Shown here: one piece after another, positions 1 to 11,149 of the stretch
Position numbering within the stretch: position 1 is the stretch's first letter
Layout: every line of letters begins with the position of its first letter
Source: Nigrospora sphaerica
Taxonomy: Eukaryota > Ascomycota > Sordariomycetes > Amphisphaeriales > Apiosporaceae
Assembly (NCBI GenBank): GCA_018287875.1
Contig: JAGVVL010000015.1
Location: 992,001-1,056,000 of the forward strand
DNA: 64,000 nucleotides
Direction of reading: 5' to 3'
Position numbers and translations under genes: made by a program
The notes under the pieces: generated by a model
The model's database searches: none
Seen by the model: the letters and a program-made list of their open reading frames with translations, nothing else
Told to the model about the DNA's origin: nothing

Positions 1-272
1 CTTGAGCCGAGGCGCATACACGGTGCGGTTATAAGGTCGCAGCACGCAGAACAGCACGGCGCAAAGGGCGGCAAAGCCAATCGAATATCCCAGGGATGAC
101 CAGAAAGCAGCCGTGCTCACCTTGGAGCGGGGTTAGAACGACGCAGAGGAAGTCGACCATACGGGGGAGGGGTATTAGGTACCTTGGTGTTGAAGGGGCT
201 TTTGATAAGCTGCAGCAACTGGTCTGCCCCGTCGTCCCGGGCCAGCAGCCCCGGGGTGTGTAAGCTCGCCAT
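1..272 (-). CDS. CSC1/OSCA/TMEM63-like osmosensitive cation channel, N-terminal part only (cut by window edge)
   Basis: This is the 5' end of a gene running off the left edge. Exon 1 is 272..183 and encodes 30 residues (MASLHTPGLLARDDG...). A 62-bp intron lies at 182..121, with donor GTACCT, branch TTCTAAC and acceptor CCAAG. Exon 2 is 120..1 and stays open. It encodes a first membrane segment (WSSLGYSIGFAALCAVLFCVL) followed by LRPYNRTVYAPRLK. The short hydrophobic helix followed by an LRP-N-VYAPR signature is typical of the N terminus of fungal RSN1/PHM7/CSC1 (DUF221) proteins, which are plasma-membrane stress-gated cation channels. The ATG at 272 has a strong context (GCCGCCGCCATGG). Another in-frame ATG at 317 would add 15 residues. 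The rest of the protein, including the pore domain, cannot be seen, so the call rests on about 70 residues. Confidence 0.72.
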
Positions 273-2745
273 GGCGGCGGCGATAGCAAGATGTGATGGA
301 GAGGCACGAGCGAGCAACGTATCCAGGTCGATTCAGAGAAGCGAGTGGTCTCCGAAGCGCCAGAAGGGGACACGAGCCCGAAGAAATGAAGCAGAAAGAA
401 AGGCGAAATGGGTCAAGGCGTTGCGGTGGCCGGTGTCTCCTTGAAGACACAGACAGATACAGCCGGCAGGGACGGAGGTCTTGGATGATCAATCCGGGCC
501 GCGGACCCTCGAGCGAAAGCGGGCCGAGCGAAACAGCAAACGAGCGAATGGGCGGGCTGGGAGGGACCTGCCTAGGGTAGGAGGTTGGAGGGGAAGAAAG
601 CGAGTGCGAAAGAACGAGGAAAACCCAAAGCACAGCTGGATGCTTTCCCAGTTACGACTATGGCCGACAACAGCAACAACGACGTTAACACGGACGACGA
701 GAAGGATTACGAGATGAGACAAAGCCGCGCTCTGAAGGAGGGGGGTTGGGGGGAGAGAGAGATAGAGAGCCACACAGTCAATCAATGGATCCCTTGGACG
801 GACTCTCTCACCCTCTACTTCCCGCGAGCCCCGGCACGCACTGCCCGTTGACGTCCACTGCAGCAAATGCCAGGGGCGTCAAGCCAGCCCTTGCGCGCTC
901 CAGTGCCGCCACTGCGGCCACCTTGCAGTGGAGCGCGGTTGCATGGGAGAGCGAGGCGACTTACTATTTGCGGCAGCGGCACTGCCATTGATCTGATACG
1001 AGCTGGCTCGAGCTGGGGCCCCGTTGCGATCTGGAACTGTCGAATCGCACAGCGAAATTCTTTTTTTCTTCTCTACCTGCAGGGCGACTAGGGGCCCGCG
1101 CTATACCCATGGCGGGCCTTCTGGCCCCCGGCTCGGCGTGGCCATTCATTCCCCCCCCCGACCCCCAACCCAAAAAGGCTGCGCTACGCAGCGAGGCCAG
1201 CGAGGCCAAGCGGCTGTGCCGGGTTTAGTGGGAGAGTGGTAGTCTCACAACATCTAAAACGGGACACAAGCAGATACGGGTGTCACGCTGCCACGGTGCC
1301 ACGGTTGTACCACGGTGACGACGGCCTTGAGTGCAGAGAGGGGTTGGGTGAGCGTCAGCCAGCGACAGCCAGTGCCAGCCAGCGCCAGTTGTGAGAGCCT
1401 CGGGGCGATCGGACACAGGGCTCAGGGCCAGTGCGCCCCGTGCCATCGAGCACGCAACGCGCTGTCGCCGCCGCAGAGTCATGCCTCGCTGTCGTGGCCT
1501 TGCCAAGTTGGCAGGCCGATTGCGCGGCCCTGGCGACGCTACGGTTGCACGCGCTGTAGTGCAATACGTATGTACCTACTAAGCTCTCGCGCTCGACGGA
1601 CGGGCTGGGGCGTACCTGCACCTAATAAGCAACTTGGTCCTTGCCTTGTCCCTGGCGTTCATGCGGGGAACGACGAGTGGCCCACACGTTTGGGTGGCAA
1701 GCAGGAAGTCACGTAGCTTGTAAGAGAAAGCGCCGCGAGACAACGTGTCGCATTCATCTTGCACCGCCAACAGCTGGACGAGCGAGGGCGTGGGGCGTCG
1801 CCCCGACTGAACGGGTGCGCCGAAAGAGCCCTGGAGCCAAAGGACGCGAGCGGCCCTAAGAGAGAGCCGTCCCAGCGTCTGCCATGGACAGCGAACGCCC
1901 AGCCGGATCGTCGAGCCGCATCGTCCCACCCGTCGCCTCTTTTACTTCTCCGCATCTCATAGGCCCGCCCAACCACTGTGGGTTCCTGCCAGCCATTGCT
2001 GGATGCGAGACACGGTCATGCGAACGCTGGTAAAGAGCAGGAGGAGAGGCTGCGTTTCGCATGGGCAGATACGCGCCGAGCTAGCTCTTCGCATCCGTCC
2101 CTCCTTTTCGTACCCTCCTCCCTTCCCTCCTTGGCACAATTGTCGATACGTCAATTAACACAATGCCTCGCATCCCGGGCGGGCTCTCCTGGGCCCTGCG
2201 GCCGGCCCTTCGGCTCTCTGCTCGCAAATCCGACCTGGGATCTCCGCCGATCCGCGTGGCGGCAGCGCGAGGGCCAGCCTGACATGCCTGGCCAGAAACG
2301 CATTGGCGATCCGATGAGGCAGACCCGGGCGGCCCTGGCGCGATTAGCAGGGCCAAGGTCTCCGTTCGTGTCTAGTACCAACAACGGCTGCGATCGTCGA
2401 CGGCTAGAACTGGCGGTTGCGTACACACCTACGAATAGGCGGCACCGAACGCGCACCCGCCGCGTGCACGCAAATGACATAGGGTGACGTCCGACGCTTG
2501 TTGTTTACGCGGGCCTTGATAGGTGGCTCACGAGAACCTCACATTTGTAATCGCGGCACTAGCTTTCGTCCGAGGCGCGATGCCGCAGGCGCAGGCCACT
2601 GCTATTTGTAAACAATGGACAATTGCAGTTGTCCGAGACGCTGACCGTTAGGCGTCTACGTGGCCAACCAGGATTCGCTTAACACGGGCGAATGAATACA
2701 TCATAGTTACGACTGCTAGTTGATAATACATAACAGCACCACGCG
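273..2745. other. Intergenic region between divergent genes
   Basis: About 2.5 kb lie between the starts of the CSC1-like gene (-) and the AflY-like gene (+). Short open frames occur on both strands, but none has family resemblance, intron structure or sustained coding character. The frame starting at the ATG at 661 opens with an acidic, Asn/Asp-rich start and then degrades into low-complexity sequence. This is probably promoter and 5' leader sequence for both flanking genes. No RNA gene or repeat element is apparent. Confidence 0.6.
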
Positions 2746-4611
2746 ATGCGACCTTATGACCTCCACGGCGTAACCGAAACCATGAGGGTCTTACCACGGC
2801 TCTTACTTTCCTCTCCTCGTGCCAGATCCCTATTCGTACCTTCCAGCGTCCTTCAGAGGACTACCTGCAGAAACATGGCGACAGCATCCAAGATCAACAT
2901 CTCGCCCGACAACACGGGGCTCTGGGGCATCCGACAGGAGGAGTCGGTGGCACAGAAAGCAACCGAACTACTGCAGAGAGACATGGAGGTGACAACAGAC
3001 TCTGCCAGCCATCGCACACATCTGAGCAGCATTGTTAATCGTGTTTGCAAAGAGCCACCACGTTTTCTTCAACAACGAAGGGTTTCATAACCAGTAAGCC
3101 CGCCTTGAGCAGGATGCCGTCGGGCGCCCAGCTTACATGCCGCTCCTCTTTCCAGCGTGAGCCACCAGATCCTGGCCCTGTTCGGCACGGGCGCGTCGGC
3201 CCAGGTCCTCTCCAGGGGCTACGTAGAAAACGAGAACTACCAGCGCCCGGCGATGAAGCCCCACGACGACAAGTTGATTGAGGAGCTCAGGGACTGGGAC
3301 AAGGCCAAGAAGCGGCTGGCCAAGGAGCAGTATTACTCGGACTGGCTCGTGTTCTTCCAACACGAGATTGAGCGCCTTGGCTGGCAGAAGACGCTGGCCG
3401 AGTACATGTTCAAAGGCGACGAGCGGAGCCAAGACATGATGGTGAGAATGTATGCAGGTGAGACACACGACCCGGCAGGGTTGCGGGTGGGCGGACGGCG
3501 ACAGTAGCTGACCCGAGAGCTGTGTAGGCTTTTTTCATCCCCTCATTCAACTCATGTACGGCGTGGAATGGGACCAGCCCGCCATCGTCGCCATGGCCCT
3601 GGCCCAGGCGTGCGTCCACGGCGATGAACTGCGGAAGTTCCTGGTCACCGCCGATACTAAAGCGCAGTCAGCATCGACACCCATGCCGCGCATCGCCGAC
3701 TTGCTCGAGGCGGCCGCCGGTAACGAGACGCTGAAGGCCGCCCCTCGACTGAGCGACAGCAACAAAATCCGCGACGGCGTCCTGGCGCGGGCCTGGGACG
3801 AGGCCATCCAGGCCGCCAGCCAGGTCAAGATACAGCCAGAGGAGCTCGCGGAGCGGACGGCCGAGATGTTCAATACGGCCATCTACGTAGCCACGTCGGC
3901 CGCCCTGTGGCCGGGCAAGGACCCGAAATACGAGTTCTTCCTTATGTGAGCCTCAGCGCTCTGTCCCGTTAAACCCTCCGGGGCCTGGTGGAACCTCGGA
4001 CACTGACGTGGGAGTATAGGCACCACGTCAACGTGGCCCCCATCTTCCTTACCTTCAACAGGCAGGACTGGTTGTCGAACGAGCACAAAGTTCAGCTGTT
4101 GGAGTGGAAGATCCGCATGGACATTGTGCAGTACGTGGCGCGGGGCTGCCCAAAGCTTTCGGTGGACAAGGTCGCCGACTACGTGCCCAAGGACAGGGAC
4201 GCGAAGTCGGCCACGGGTGAGCCGGCCCCGTACGCGCTTGGGGGGTTGGATAGAGCAGCCGAACCCGCTGACGCTACGGCAGATCTGCTGCCCCGCATGC
4301 ACCGCTTCGTCGACGACGGCCACGCCATCAAGCTGTGGCGGGCTGTGTTCGTGGGCAAGACGGCGAGCGCGCCCTACGAGGACCGGGACTGGCTCCAGAT
4401 CAGGGGCGGGCTCTGGGACCAGGTCGGCCGCATCATCGTCGACGCCGTCGAGTCGCCCGGGCCGACCTGGGTGCGAAACGCCGGCTTCGAGGAAGCGTGG
4501 AAGGTGAGTTACGCGGACGCCTTCGCCCCCCTTCTCCGCCCGTCTTGGGGGGGTTCGTCGGGTCTAACGCTGCGCTAGGACGTTGATAATGCACCGCGCT
4601 TGCGAACGTGA
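2746..4611 (+). CDS. AflY / questin oxidase-like protein (DUF4243 family)
   Basis: Seven exons: 2746..2988, 3053..3093, 3156..3457, 3528..3945, 4020..4216, 4283..4503 and 4579..4611. All junctions keep frame with GT..AG introns of 62 to 75 bp. The protein reads NTGLWGIRQEE near its start, then HHVFFNNEGFHNHVSHQ, GTGAS, FFIPSFNSC-like sequence replaced by FHPLIQLMYGVEW, HHVNVAPIFL and a C-terminal WRAVFVGK stretch. This pattern matches the fungal AflY/questin oxidase-like family. Some members open anthraquinone rings by Baeyer-Villiger-type chemistry, while many others are uncharacterised. The conserved block begins around the internal ATG at 2875, so that is a likely native start. ATGs at 2746 and 2782 would add an Arg/Leu/Ser-rich leader resembling a mitochondrial presequence. 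No polyketide synthase or other secondary-metabolism gene is nearby, so a role in aflatoxin-like pathways should not be assumed. Confidence 0.82.
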
Positions 4612-4886
4612 GCCTCGTGCAGTAACCACCACGGGAGGCACTCGGATGCCGGCTTGATTCGAAGACGGTCAGCGTTCGCTCGTACTCGCCACTCACAACT
4701 CGCCCTGTCCTAAGGGATGTACATCGGGCTAGGATACGGCGGCAACCGTTTTTGAAGCCCGCGTGAAAATGGAAATAACGTGGTCTCCCTCATCTGTTTT
4801 TATGACCAACTTACTAGCACTGAAGATGCATACAGCCAAATGAGCAACTAAATAGATAATTCTCTATCTCACACGTCAGTCCGAAG

Positions 4887-6989
4887 CTACTTCTGGTGTT
4901 CGCACAACAGTAACAGGTTGTTGATGGCCTCTCCCACTCCGCGTGCGCAGAGACGCTCTTGGGGGTCTGGGTTGACCATGTTTTTCGCCAGCTTCACCGT
5001 TTCCTCCATGAGGGTCCAGTCCGCGCCGTAGCCCTGCTTCACGAGATGGCCCGCGAGGTCCGGCACTTGGCCTCTCTGAAGACCTTGGAGAGCGTTTACT
5101 CTCTCCATGACGGTGTCAAAGGGGCACAGCATCTCCACGAAGACCACACCGAGGGCGAAAATGTCAAGTTTGAACCCCTTGTTTCCCTTGTCATTCCACC
5201 GAGGGGGCCGGTAGAGCGCCGTCCCCACGCTTTTGCTCAGGGGCGACGCCTCCGCCTCGCCCGATGCCCCGTCCGATGCTTCCCCCGCCATCTGCACGGG
5301 AATCTCGCCGTGGGCTAGCTGCGTCACCAGTCCAAAGTCCCCTATCCGTGGATTAAGCCAACGGGCCGCTCCCGTGTCCGGACAAGCACGGCACGTTACA
5401 TCGCAGTAACCGCCCGAGCCTTCTGTCTCGGGCGCCGAGAGGAATATGTTGCCTGGCTTGATGTCCCGGTGCACCATGCCTTTGCCGTGGATGTAGCGCA
5501 GGCCGGCAAGGATGGCCAGGAGCAGACGCAAGGTGGGCACGAGATGGAAACAGTGTCGGGGTTTACCATTCCGGCTCGGCGAGCGGGAAAGGTAGTGAGC
5601 CAACGTCATGGGGTACAGCGACATCTGGATGCAGAGGGTATGCGCACTGGCTTCGAAGGAGTCGCGCGGTTGGACGGAGGCCTTGGAGTGGCTCCTGTCG
5701 TCCGTAAAAATGTCGCTGTCGTTTGATGCCGACAGGCTCCCCACGCCGCTCGGCGACTGCTCAGACCAGTCCGGTTCTCGGTGGTGTTGTTGCGATGGTC
5801 TAGCAGCGACACTGGGGGACGGCGTGTCTTCGCCGAAGACGATGCCGCAGCTGGCAGATTCAACAGTCTCGCTCACAATTTCGTTGGTGGCCCGCGAGTC
5901 GGTAAAACCGTCCGAGTCATCAGTATCGCGGTCAGTCCAATTCGGGTCGCTGTCGCTGCGTTCGCCAAACGGACGGTTGTCCAGTAATTTCAGGGGTCTT
6001 GTCGCCTGTCCCTGACCTGGCTCGTTGGTCAGTGGTATGGTACGGATACTAACAAACTGGCCTCCCTTGGGGCGGCGCAAGAAGGGCTGTGAACCAGGGG
6101 TGCCATCACCTTGGTCGGGTTTCGGACGGGGGGGATGGGACCTACGCTGCGGGCCCTGCATCGGGGGAAATTGCTCCATCTCGTCAAACCACGCCTGGTG
6201 ATAGCGGACCACGTTCGGATGGTCGAGTTTGGCGAGGGCTTGTGCTTCGCGAAGAATGTGTCGAAGTTTGTCGTGCTTGCCTTCGCAGAACGTCTTCCAC
6301 AGCTTTTCCGAGAGGGCGATTTTCTTGACCGCGTACGTGGACTGATCCAGGGGGCTAAAGCACTCGTACACCTTGCCGAACCCGCCCTTGCCTAGCAAGG
6401 TGACTTCCTGGAAAGACGAGCGATAATGGCTTTTTCGTTGCCCCAGTGGCTGGTGCTGGGCGATTTGCATGTCATTGGACAAGGACGGCAGAAGCGAGAA
6501 CTGGTTGGCAGACGGCCGGATGGCCAGGTCGCGGAGCTGGCTCAGCAGCCCCGGCGGAAGAGACGTGGCACCCGCGAGGGATGAGACGTTGGCTGCCGGG
6601 GAGTTGGGAATCAAGTTGTCCATAGCGGACATGTATTGTTGGCGAATTGGACTGGCATCTTCAGCGGTAGCTGCCGCGGGCAGCAGTCGACTGGAGGCAA
6701 GCTTCTGGCTCGCCTCTCGGTAGAGATGCTGACCCAATACTTGCACCTCGGGAGACCTTCTGGTATAATGGTTGCCGGGACTCGCTGCGTTGATGAGCTC
6801 GGCCGCGAGGGTACGGTAGTGGTCCTCCAGCAAGCTGGCAAGCAGCATATCACGATGCTCATCCCTGCTCACCACCCCGGCCGAGATGCCGGCGGAGGAG
6901 ACGCTCTGGACATCCTCGTCGTCGGTCCCCGCCGAATCGGTCGATACGAAGCGGGCATTTCTATCCTCTGTATCTCTTCTCGAGCTCAT
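4887..6989 (-). CDS. eIF2-alpha kinase, HRI/PEK-like
   Basis: Single-exon gene of 700 residues. The kinase domain has a glycine loop LGKGGFGKV (199-207), the ATP lysine in AVKK (222), an alpha-C glutamate in LREAQAL (about 248), HRD in VHRDIKPGN (508-510) and DFG in IGDFGLVTQ (551-553). About 180 acidic and Ser/Pro-rich residues (271-450) interrupt the N-lobe between HPNVVRYHQAWFDE and LCIQMSLYPMTLAHYL. That insert and the LCIQMSLY/YLxxR-type sequence are hallmarks of eIF2-alpha kinases (HRI, PERK, PKR, GCN2). There is no RWD, HisRS or signal-peptide region, so the HRI-like class fits best. It would phosphorylate Ser51 of eIF2-alpha and lower global translation. The frame stays open upstream to 7196, but a TATATAAG box (7081..7088, minus strand) sits 92 bp before the ATG at 6989 and favours that start. 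Confidence 0.88.
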   Translation of the reverse strand: MSSRRDTEDRNARFVSTDSAGTDDEDVQSVSSAGISAGVVSRDEHRDMLLASLLEDHYRTLAAELINAASPGNHYTRRSPEVQVLGQHLYREASQKLASSRLLPAAATAEDASPIRQQYMSAMDNLIPNSPAANVSSLAGATSLPPGLLSQLRDLAIRPSANQFSLLPSLSNDMQIAQHQPLGQRKSHYRSSFQEVTLLGKGGFGKVYECFSPLDQSTYAVKKIALSEKLWKTFCEGKHDKLRHILREAQALAKLDHPNVVRYHQAWFDEMEQFPPMQGPQRRSHPPRPKPDQGDGTPGSQPFLRRPKGGQFVSIRTIPLTNEPGQGQATRPLKLLDNRPFGERSDSDPNWTDRDTDDSDGFTDSRATNEIVSETVESASCGIVFGEDTPSPSVAARPSQQHHREPDWSEQSPSGVGSLSASNDSDIFTDDRSHSKASVQPRDSFEASAHTLCIQMSLYPMTLAHYLSRSPSRNGKPRHCFHLVPTLRLLLAILAGLRYIHGKGMVHRDIKPGNIFLSAPETEGSGGYCDVTCRACPDTGAARWLNPRIGDFGLVTQLAHGEIPVQMAGEASDGASGEAEASPLSKSVGTALYRPPRWNDKGNKGFKLDIFALGVVFVEMLCPFDTVMERVNALQGLQRGQVPDLAGHLVKQGYGADWTLMEETVKLAKNMVNPDPQERLCARGVGEAINNLLLLCEHQK

Positions 6990-7080
6990 GATGAACGATG
7001 GGGCGAGGCGTTCCTTTCCCAAAGGCAACGGGCCCCCAGTGCTTCGCTCCGGGCTGATAGACCCGTTGCTGATTACCAAC

Positions 7081-7088
7081 CTTATATA
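7081..7088 (-). promoter_or_regulatory. TATA box of the eIF2-alpha kinase gene
   Basis: Read on the minus strand this is TATATAAG, 92 bp upstream of the ATG at 6989. Transcription would begin downstream of it, which excludes the more upstream in-frame start at 7196. Confidence 0.5.
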
Positions 7089-8351
7089 GGTAGGCAGGCG
7101 GCAGGCCTGTGAATTTGCAACGCCCAGGCAGCCGGCGGTGACGCGAACACCTGGCTGGATGGAATGGCCTTGGAGAACAAACCAAGAAAAAAACACGCCG
7201 CAGTAAATATGGCGTTTGCGCTTGGTGGTGCTGGGGGAAATCGCCCACGCGATAGGTCACCTTCTGTCGCCCTTCCCTGGTGCTGGCCCGATGGATCAAG
7301 TATACAAACGACAACAACTCCCAAGAGGTTCCATTCTTTTCTTTGACCCACAAACTGCACGCGAGCTTTAGCTATAGGGGCCAACCTAGTCAGGTGTGCT
7401 TCAGGGGCGCCTGGCGCCAAAAAGGTTGCTTTCTTTGCCAGAAGCTCAAAAGACACGTTGATTGTGGAAAACCAGTCAGCTGGCTGTTGATCCATTCGCC
7501 TTCTGCATGTCTGCCTTGCCAAATAGGAGTCATAGCAGCTTATTGGTCCGTGCGCGATGCCGTTCAATACATGCGTAATTCTTTAGCATGGAAATGGCCG
7601 GGTAAGGAAGCCACTATGGTTATGAGCGAAGCTCCAAGTCACTGACATAAAATTGCAAATTTGATGCCAATATGACCGTAAGTTACGGTAGGGAGACCTG
7701 CAAGCCTAAAGCATGGCTGAGATGGAAGGGTATCTCAAGAAAGCATACCTGCCTAAGTACTCAAGTAGGTAAGTATTTTAGGTACGTGGGTGCTGAGAAT
7801 GCGTGCGCCGGCTTTCGGGCAGCAGTTGAATGGTAATGGTCACTTGGAAAATACAGCCCCTCATAGGGTGATGAGTTGTCGTAAAGGCAAGGGCGACGAA
7901 TTCCACAAATTTCGACCACTTCTCGTTATCGCTTTGTAGTGGGCTAAGAAGTGCGCTTATTATCATGCCTGCAAGCCAAAAGCATCAACTTGTCCGGAGG
8001 CATGTCCCGAGCATTCAGCTATTCTAGGCCACACGGGCACAGGAAGAGTTATTGTGAGTACATGGCTCATAAGAACCAGGCTCAGTATGAAGCACATGGA
8101 GGGCTGAGCCTGCACCGACGTGAACATAAACTTGCCTAGGTAGATTTCACTATAAGAAGAGGTAGGTAAAGTAGAACTAATGTAAGTATGTAGGCATCCC
8201 ATATCTTGACCGCAGTAAGAAGTACCGACCTAGCTCTCACGTACCCCTCCTCCAGACTTTTTAGTACGTACATGTGCATGCTGCCCGCAACCTTACGCCG
8301 ATTTTGTTCGGCTGCTAGAACCCCACCCCCCACCACGAATTTGTGCTCAGT

Positions 8352-8358
8352 TGAGTCA
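8352..8358 (+). promoter_or_regulatory. Candidate Gcn4/CPC1 (AP-1-type) binding site
   Basis: TGAGTCA is the core site bound by Gcn4/CPC1-type bZIP factors. It lies 185 bp upstream of the eIF2B-delta ATG. The position and the pathway fit general amino acid control, but a seven-base match alone is weak evidence. Confidence 0.4.
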
Positions 8359-8542
8359 CTCCCAAAAGGTCCCAGTCCGCGCCGACGACGAAGGCTTCTG
8401 GTGTTGGTTCCATAAGAACACCAGAAAGTGACAGCTCCCGACCAGCACACGAACTCCGATCGCCGCAACGAGGGACAGTGCATAACCGCATTGTTAAGAT
8501 TGCAGTGGCACAAAGTCGACTCCACAATCGCAACTTGATTAG

Positions 8543-9995
8543 ATGTCAAACGAACCGACCAGCGCGCCTGCTGAGGCTGCCGCGCCTCAGCAGACCGCTG
8601 CCCCGAAACAACCAGCCCCTCCGAAGGATGGCAAGGCGACCAAGGATGCCCCGAAGCCCGATGGCCCAAAAGCTGCCGCCGCCGACGGTGCTGCCGGGGA
8701 CAAGAAGCTGACCGGGGCCGAGATGAAGGCCAAGGCCAAGGCAGAAAAGGCAGCGCGGAGAGCCCAGCAGAAAACGTCCAAGGAGAACGCAAAGGGCGAG
8801 GCCGCAGTATCCTCCACACCGGGTCAACTGGGCCCGTCGGCGGGCGAGGTCAAGTCGAAAGGCAAGGGCAAAGATGCCGTCGTCTCGGCCCCCGGGGCCG
8901 CAACTCGGCCAGTCCTCGCCAAGGCCCCTTCCGCCATCATCACGGAGCACAAGGTCATTATCCCGGAAATCTTCAGTCATCTGTCCATGGCCAAGCGGAT
9001 ACCGATGACGCAGGCCGACAAAGACGTCCATCCCGCCATGCTCGCTCTGGGCCAGCAGATGGCGACTTTTGCCATCGACGAGAGCATCACCAGACTGAAC
9101 GCCACGCTCTTGGCATTCCAGCGTGTAAGTTGGCCAGCCAAACGGAGCTGGTAGTCTTGCTTACTGACCTTTGCAGGTCATCAACTCATACACAACGCCG
9201 CCTGGCCACACTCTGGCACGCTACCTTACGCCGCACGTGCTGAGCCCGCAGATCGACTACTTGACCGCGTGCCGCCCCATGTGCTTCTCGATGGGCAACG
9301 CGATCCGCTGGCTTAAGCTGCAAGTGAACAAAATCGACATGGACGCCAGCGAGGACTCGGCCAAGAAGGAGCTGAGCAAGGCGATAGATACCTTCATTGC
9401 AGAGCGCATCACTTTGGCTCACGAGTATATCAAGGAGCAGGGCGCCAAGCATATCCAGACCGGCGCGAACATCCTCGTGTACGGCCGTAGCACGCTCGTG
9501 GAGAAAACCCTTCTCCATGCACACTCGGCGGGGACCAAATTCTCAGTGACCATCATCGACGACCCCTACGAGCAGCGCGGTCAGCAGCTGGCGAGGGTGC
9601 TGTCTGACGAAGGCATCTCTGTCACGTATTGTGGCGACTTTGGGGGCCTGAGAGCCAATATGAAGAAGGTGACCAAGGTCATGTTGTCGGCTGAAGCACT
9701 ATTCAGCAATGGTGCTCTGTACGCTCGCACCGGAACGTGCGACGTCGCGCTCGTCGCCCACGATCTTAACAAGCAGGTCCTCACTCTGTGCGAGACCATC
9801 AACATCACTGAGCGGGTGGCTAATGACTCATTGACATACAATGAGATCGATCCCGAGAGATCGTCGGCTGCCGCCTTCCGGCTGCTATTTGATACCACCC
9901 CGCCGGCGCACTTGTCACTCCTGATCACTGAACTGGGCACGGTCCAAACGAGGTCGGCTCCCGACCTGCTCAGAAAGCTGGAGGAGTTCAATTAG
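8543..9995 (+). CDS. GCD2: Translation initiation factor eIF2B subunit delta
   Basis: Two exons, 8543..9124 and 9177..9995, with a 52-bp intron starting GTAAGT and ending TTTGCAG, give 466 residues. The N-terminal 110 residues are Ala/Lys/Pro-rich and probably disordered, as is usual for the delta subunit. The rest is the eIF2B alpha/beta/delta (IF-2B) fold. It shows HPAMLALGQQMATF, INSYTTPPGHTLARYL, ILVYGRSTLVEKTLL, VTIIDDPYEQRGQ, VMLSAEALFSNGALYARTGT and a C-terminal LLFDTTPP..LITELGTV block. The protein is part of the regulatory sub-complex of the cytosolic GDP/GTP exchange factor for eIF2, which is inhibited by Ser51-phosphorylated eIF2-alpha. Its divergent neighbour is a kinase predicted to produce that phosphorylation. 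Confidence 0.95.
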
Positions 9996-10775
9996 GGAAA
10001 GGTCCCCTGCAGCTGGAATTAGGTGGGTAGAGTGGCATAAGAGACAATGTGTACGGCGTTCGTTTCAGGCATGTAGACATACCCCGGATAGGAGTGACAG
10101 CGATACATGGCTCTGGGTAGAAAGACCAGACAATGCAAAGGACGGTGACGCAGCGATTCCTGGTAACGTGCTGCTTGTCCAGTGCCGTCGTCGCATCGCA
10201 GGGGCTTGGTATGAGGACCGAGGTTGTCCTGGGAAAACGAACGAGCCCAGCTCACCTACTATGGACTCTCTTGCACGCTATGCATCCGAGCAGTGAAAGG
10301 AACTGATGATGTCATGATCCCTTCGATAAGGACATTGGGGAAGTTTATGTACAGTGCAGGGTTTGCGGGGTTCGAAATGTGACCTCTACTGATTCCCGAG
10401 CTCGCCTTGACGTTCAAAACGATGTCTAGAACTCGGGCGCCCAGCAATGGGTTCATGTTTCATCTTTGCCAGTGCGAAAACATCAGCGCCTATGGGAGAG
10501 GCCGCAAATGTCGATATACGTCCGAGGACATAATCTGGCAGTGCTATGGGTAACCAACAGGAGGACGAACGCGGATGCGTCAGTTGGGTCGCCGGCATGG
10601 TAAGAAGCCATGGGAACTGGTAATGCTCTTTTTTTTCGTGGACGGGCCTACCGGGAGAGATCGGCACCGTATTCATGTCTACCGCAGACGTCTGCCTCGC
10701 CTGCTGCCTCTTGATTATGTATGTACACAGCCAAGCCGCTGGCTGCCTATCGGCTCGGCCCTGGGGGAGGGCATC
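9996..10775. other. Intergenic region between convergent genes
   Basis: The 780 bp lie between the 3' ends of eIF2B-delta (+) and the small complex I gene (-). The short open frames in it show no family resemblance. It probably holds the two 3' untranslated regions. Confidence 0.55.
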
Positions 10776-11149
10776 TTACGCGTGCTCGGCAGCCGCGGGG
10801 GCCTCTCGTTGCGTCCGACGCGCCCGCTTCTCGAGAATGGTCTGTTTCCGGTCTTCCAGAATCGCCTGCTGTCTCTCATCCACGCCCTGCAGCCAGTAAC
10901 CGAAGCTCGCGCCGGCGCCGGCGAATATGGGGTACGCCCACAGCGAGCCGCGGTTGAAGAAGGGCCGCATCTCAAGGCCCAGCTGCCAGAAGCGGACGGC
11001 CACGCCTGCGAGATCATTAGTCAGAACGGGGACTGCACACGGCGGCGAGAGGGAGGGAAGAGACGCGGACCGCCCGGCCAGCCGGTTATCGTGAAAGGAA
11101 GAGGGATGGGCGTACCGAAGCCGGACCAGAAGAGGACTCTGTGAACCAT
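10776..11149 (-). CDS. Small mitochondrial membrane protein, probably a fungal complex I accessory subunit (14 kDa type)
   Basis: Two exons, 11149..11116 and 11005..10776, with a 110-bp intron (donor GTACGC, branch CTAATG, acceptor CGCAG), encode 87 residues. Exon 1 gives MVHRVLFWSGFG and exon 2 continues VAVRFWQLGLEMRPFFN. A hydrophobic stretch SLWAYPIFAGAGASFGYWL (about 33-51) could span a membrane once. The C terminus is a charged helix rich in Glu, Arg and Gln (DERQQAILEDRKQTILEKR). The length and pattern resemble small fungal proteins annotated as a 14-kDa NADH:ubiquinone oxidoreductase subunit. That assignment is from memory of family appearance, so the exact subunit name is uncertain. 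The gene is divergent from the Shg1-like gene. Confidence 0.65.

Larger units (their letters stand above)
6990..8542. other. Shared upstream region of eIF2-alpha kinase and eIF2B-delta genes
   Basis: This 1.55-kb region between two divergent start codons has no credible gene. It is relatively AT-rich and contains clusters of AGGTA/TACCT-type motifs around 7745..7790 and 8131..8195. It also holds a TATA box on the kinase side and a TGAGTCA site on the eIF2B side. Confidence 0.6.

Noticed and set aside
585..851. Possible small gene (acidic start at the ATG at 661)
   Set aside because: After about 20 residues the composition turns random. No donor site leads to a continuing exon.
7082..7567. 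Upstream extension or separate gene before the eIF2-alpha kinase start
   Set aside because: A TATA box at 7081..7088 implies transcription starts after it. The frames there have no homology.
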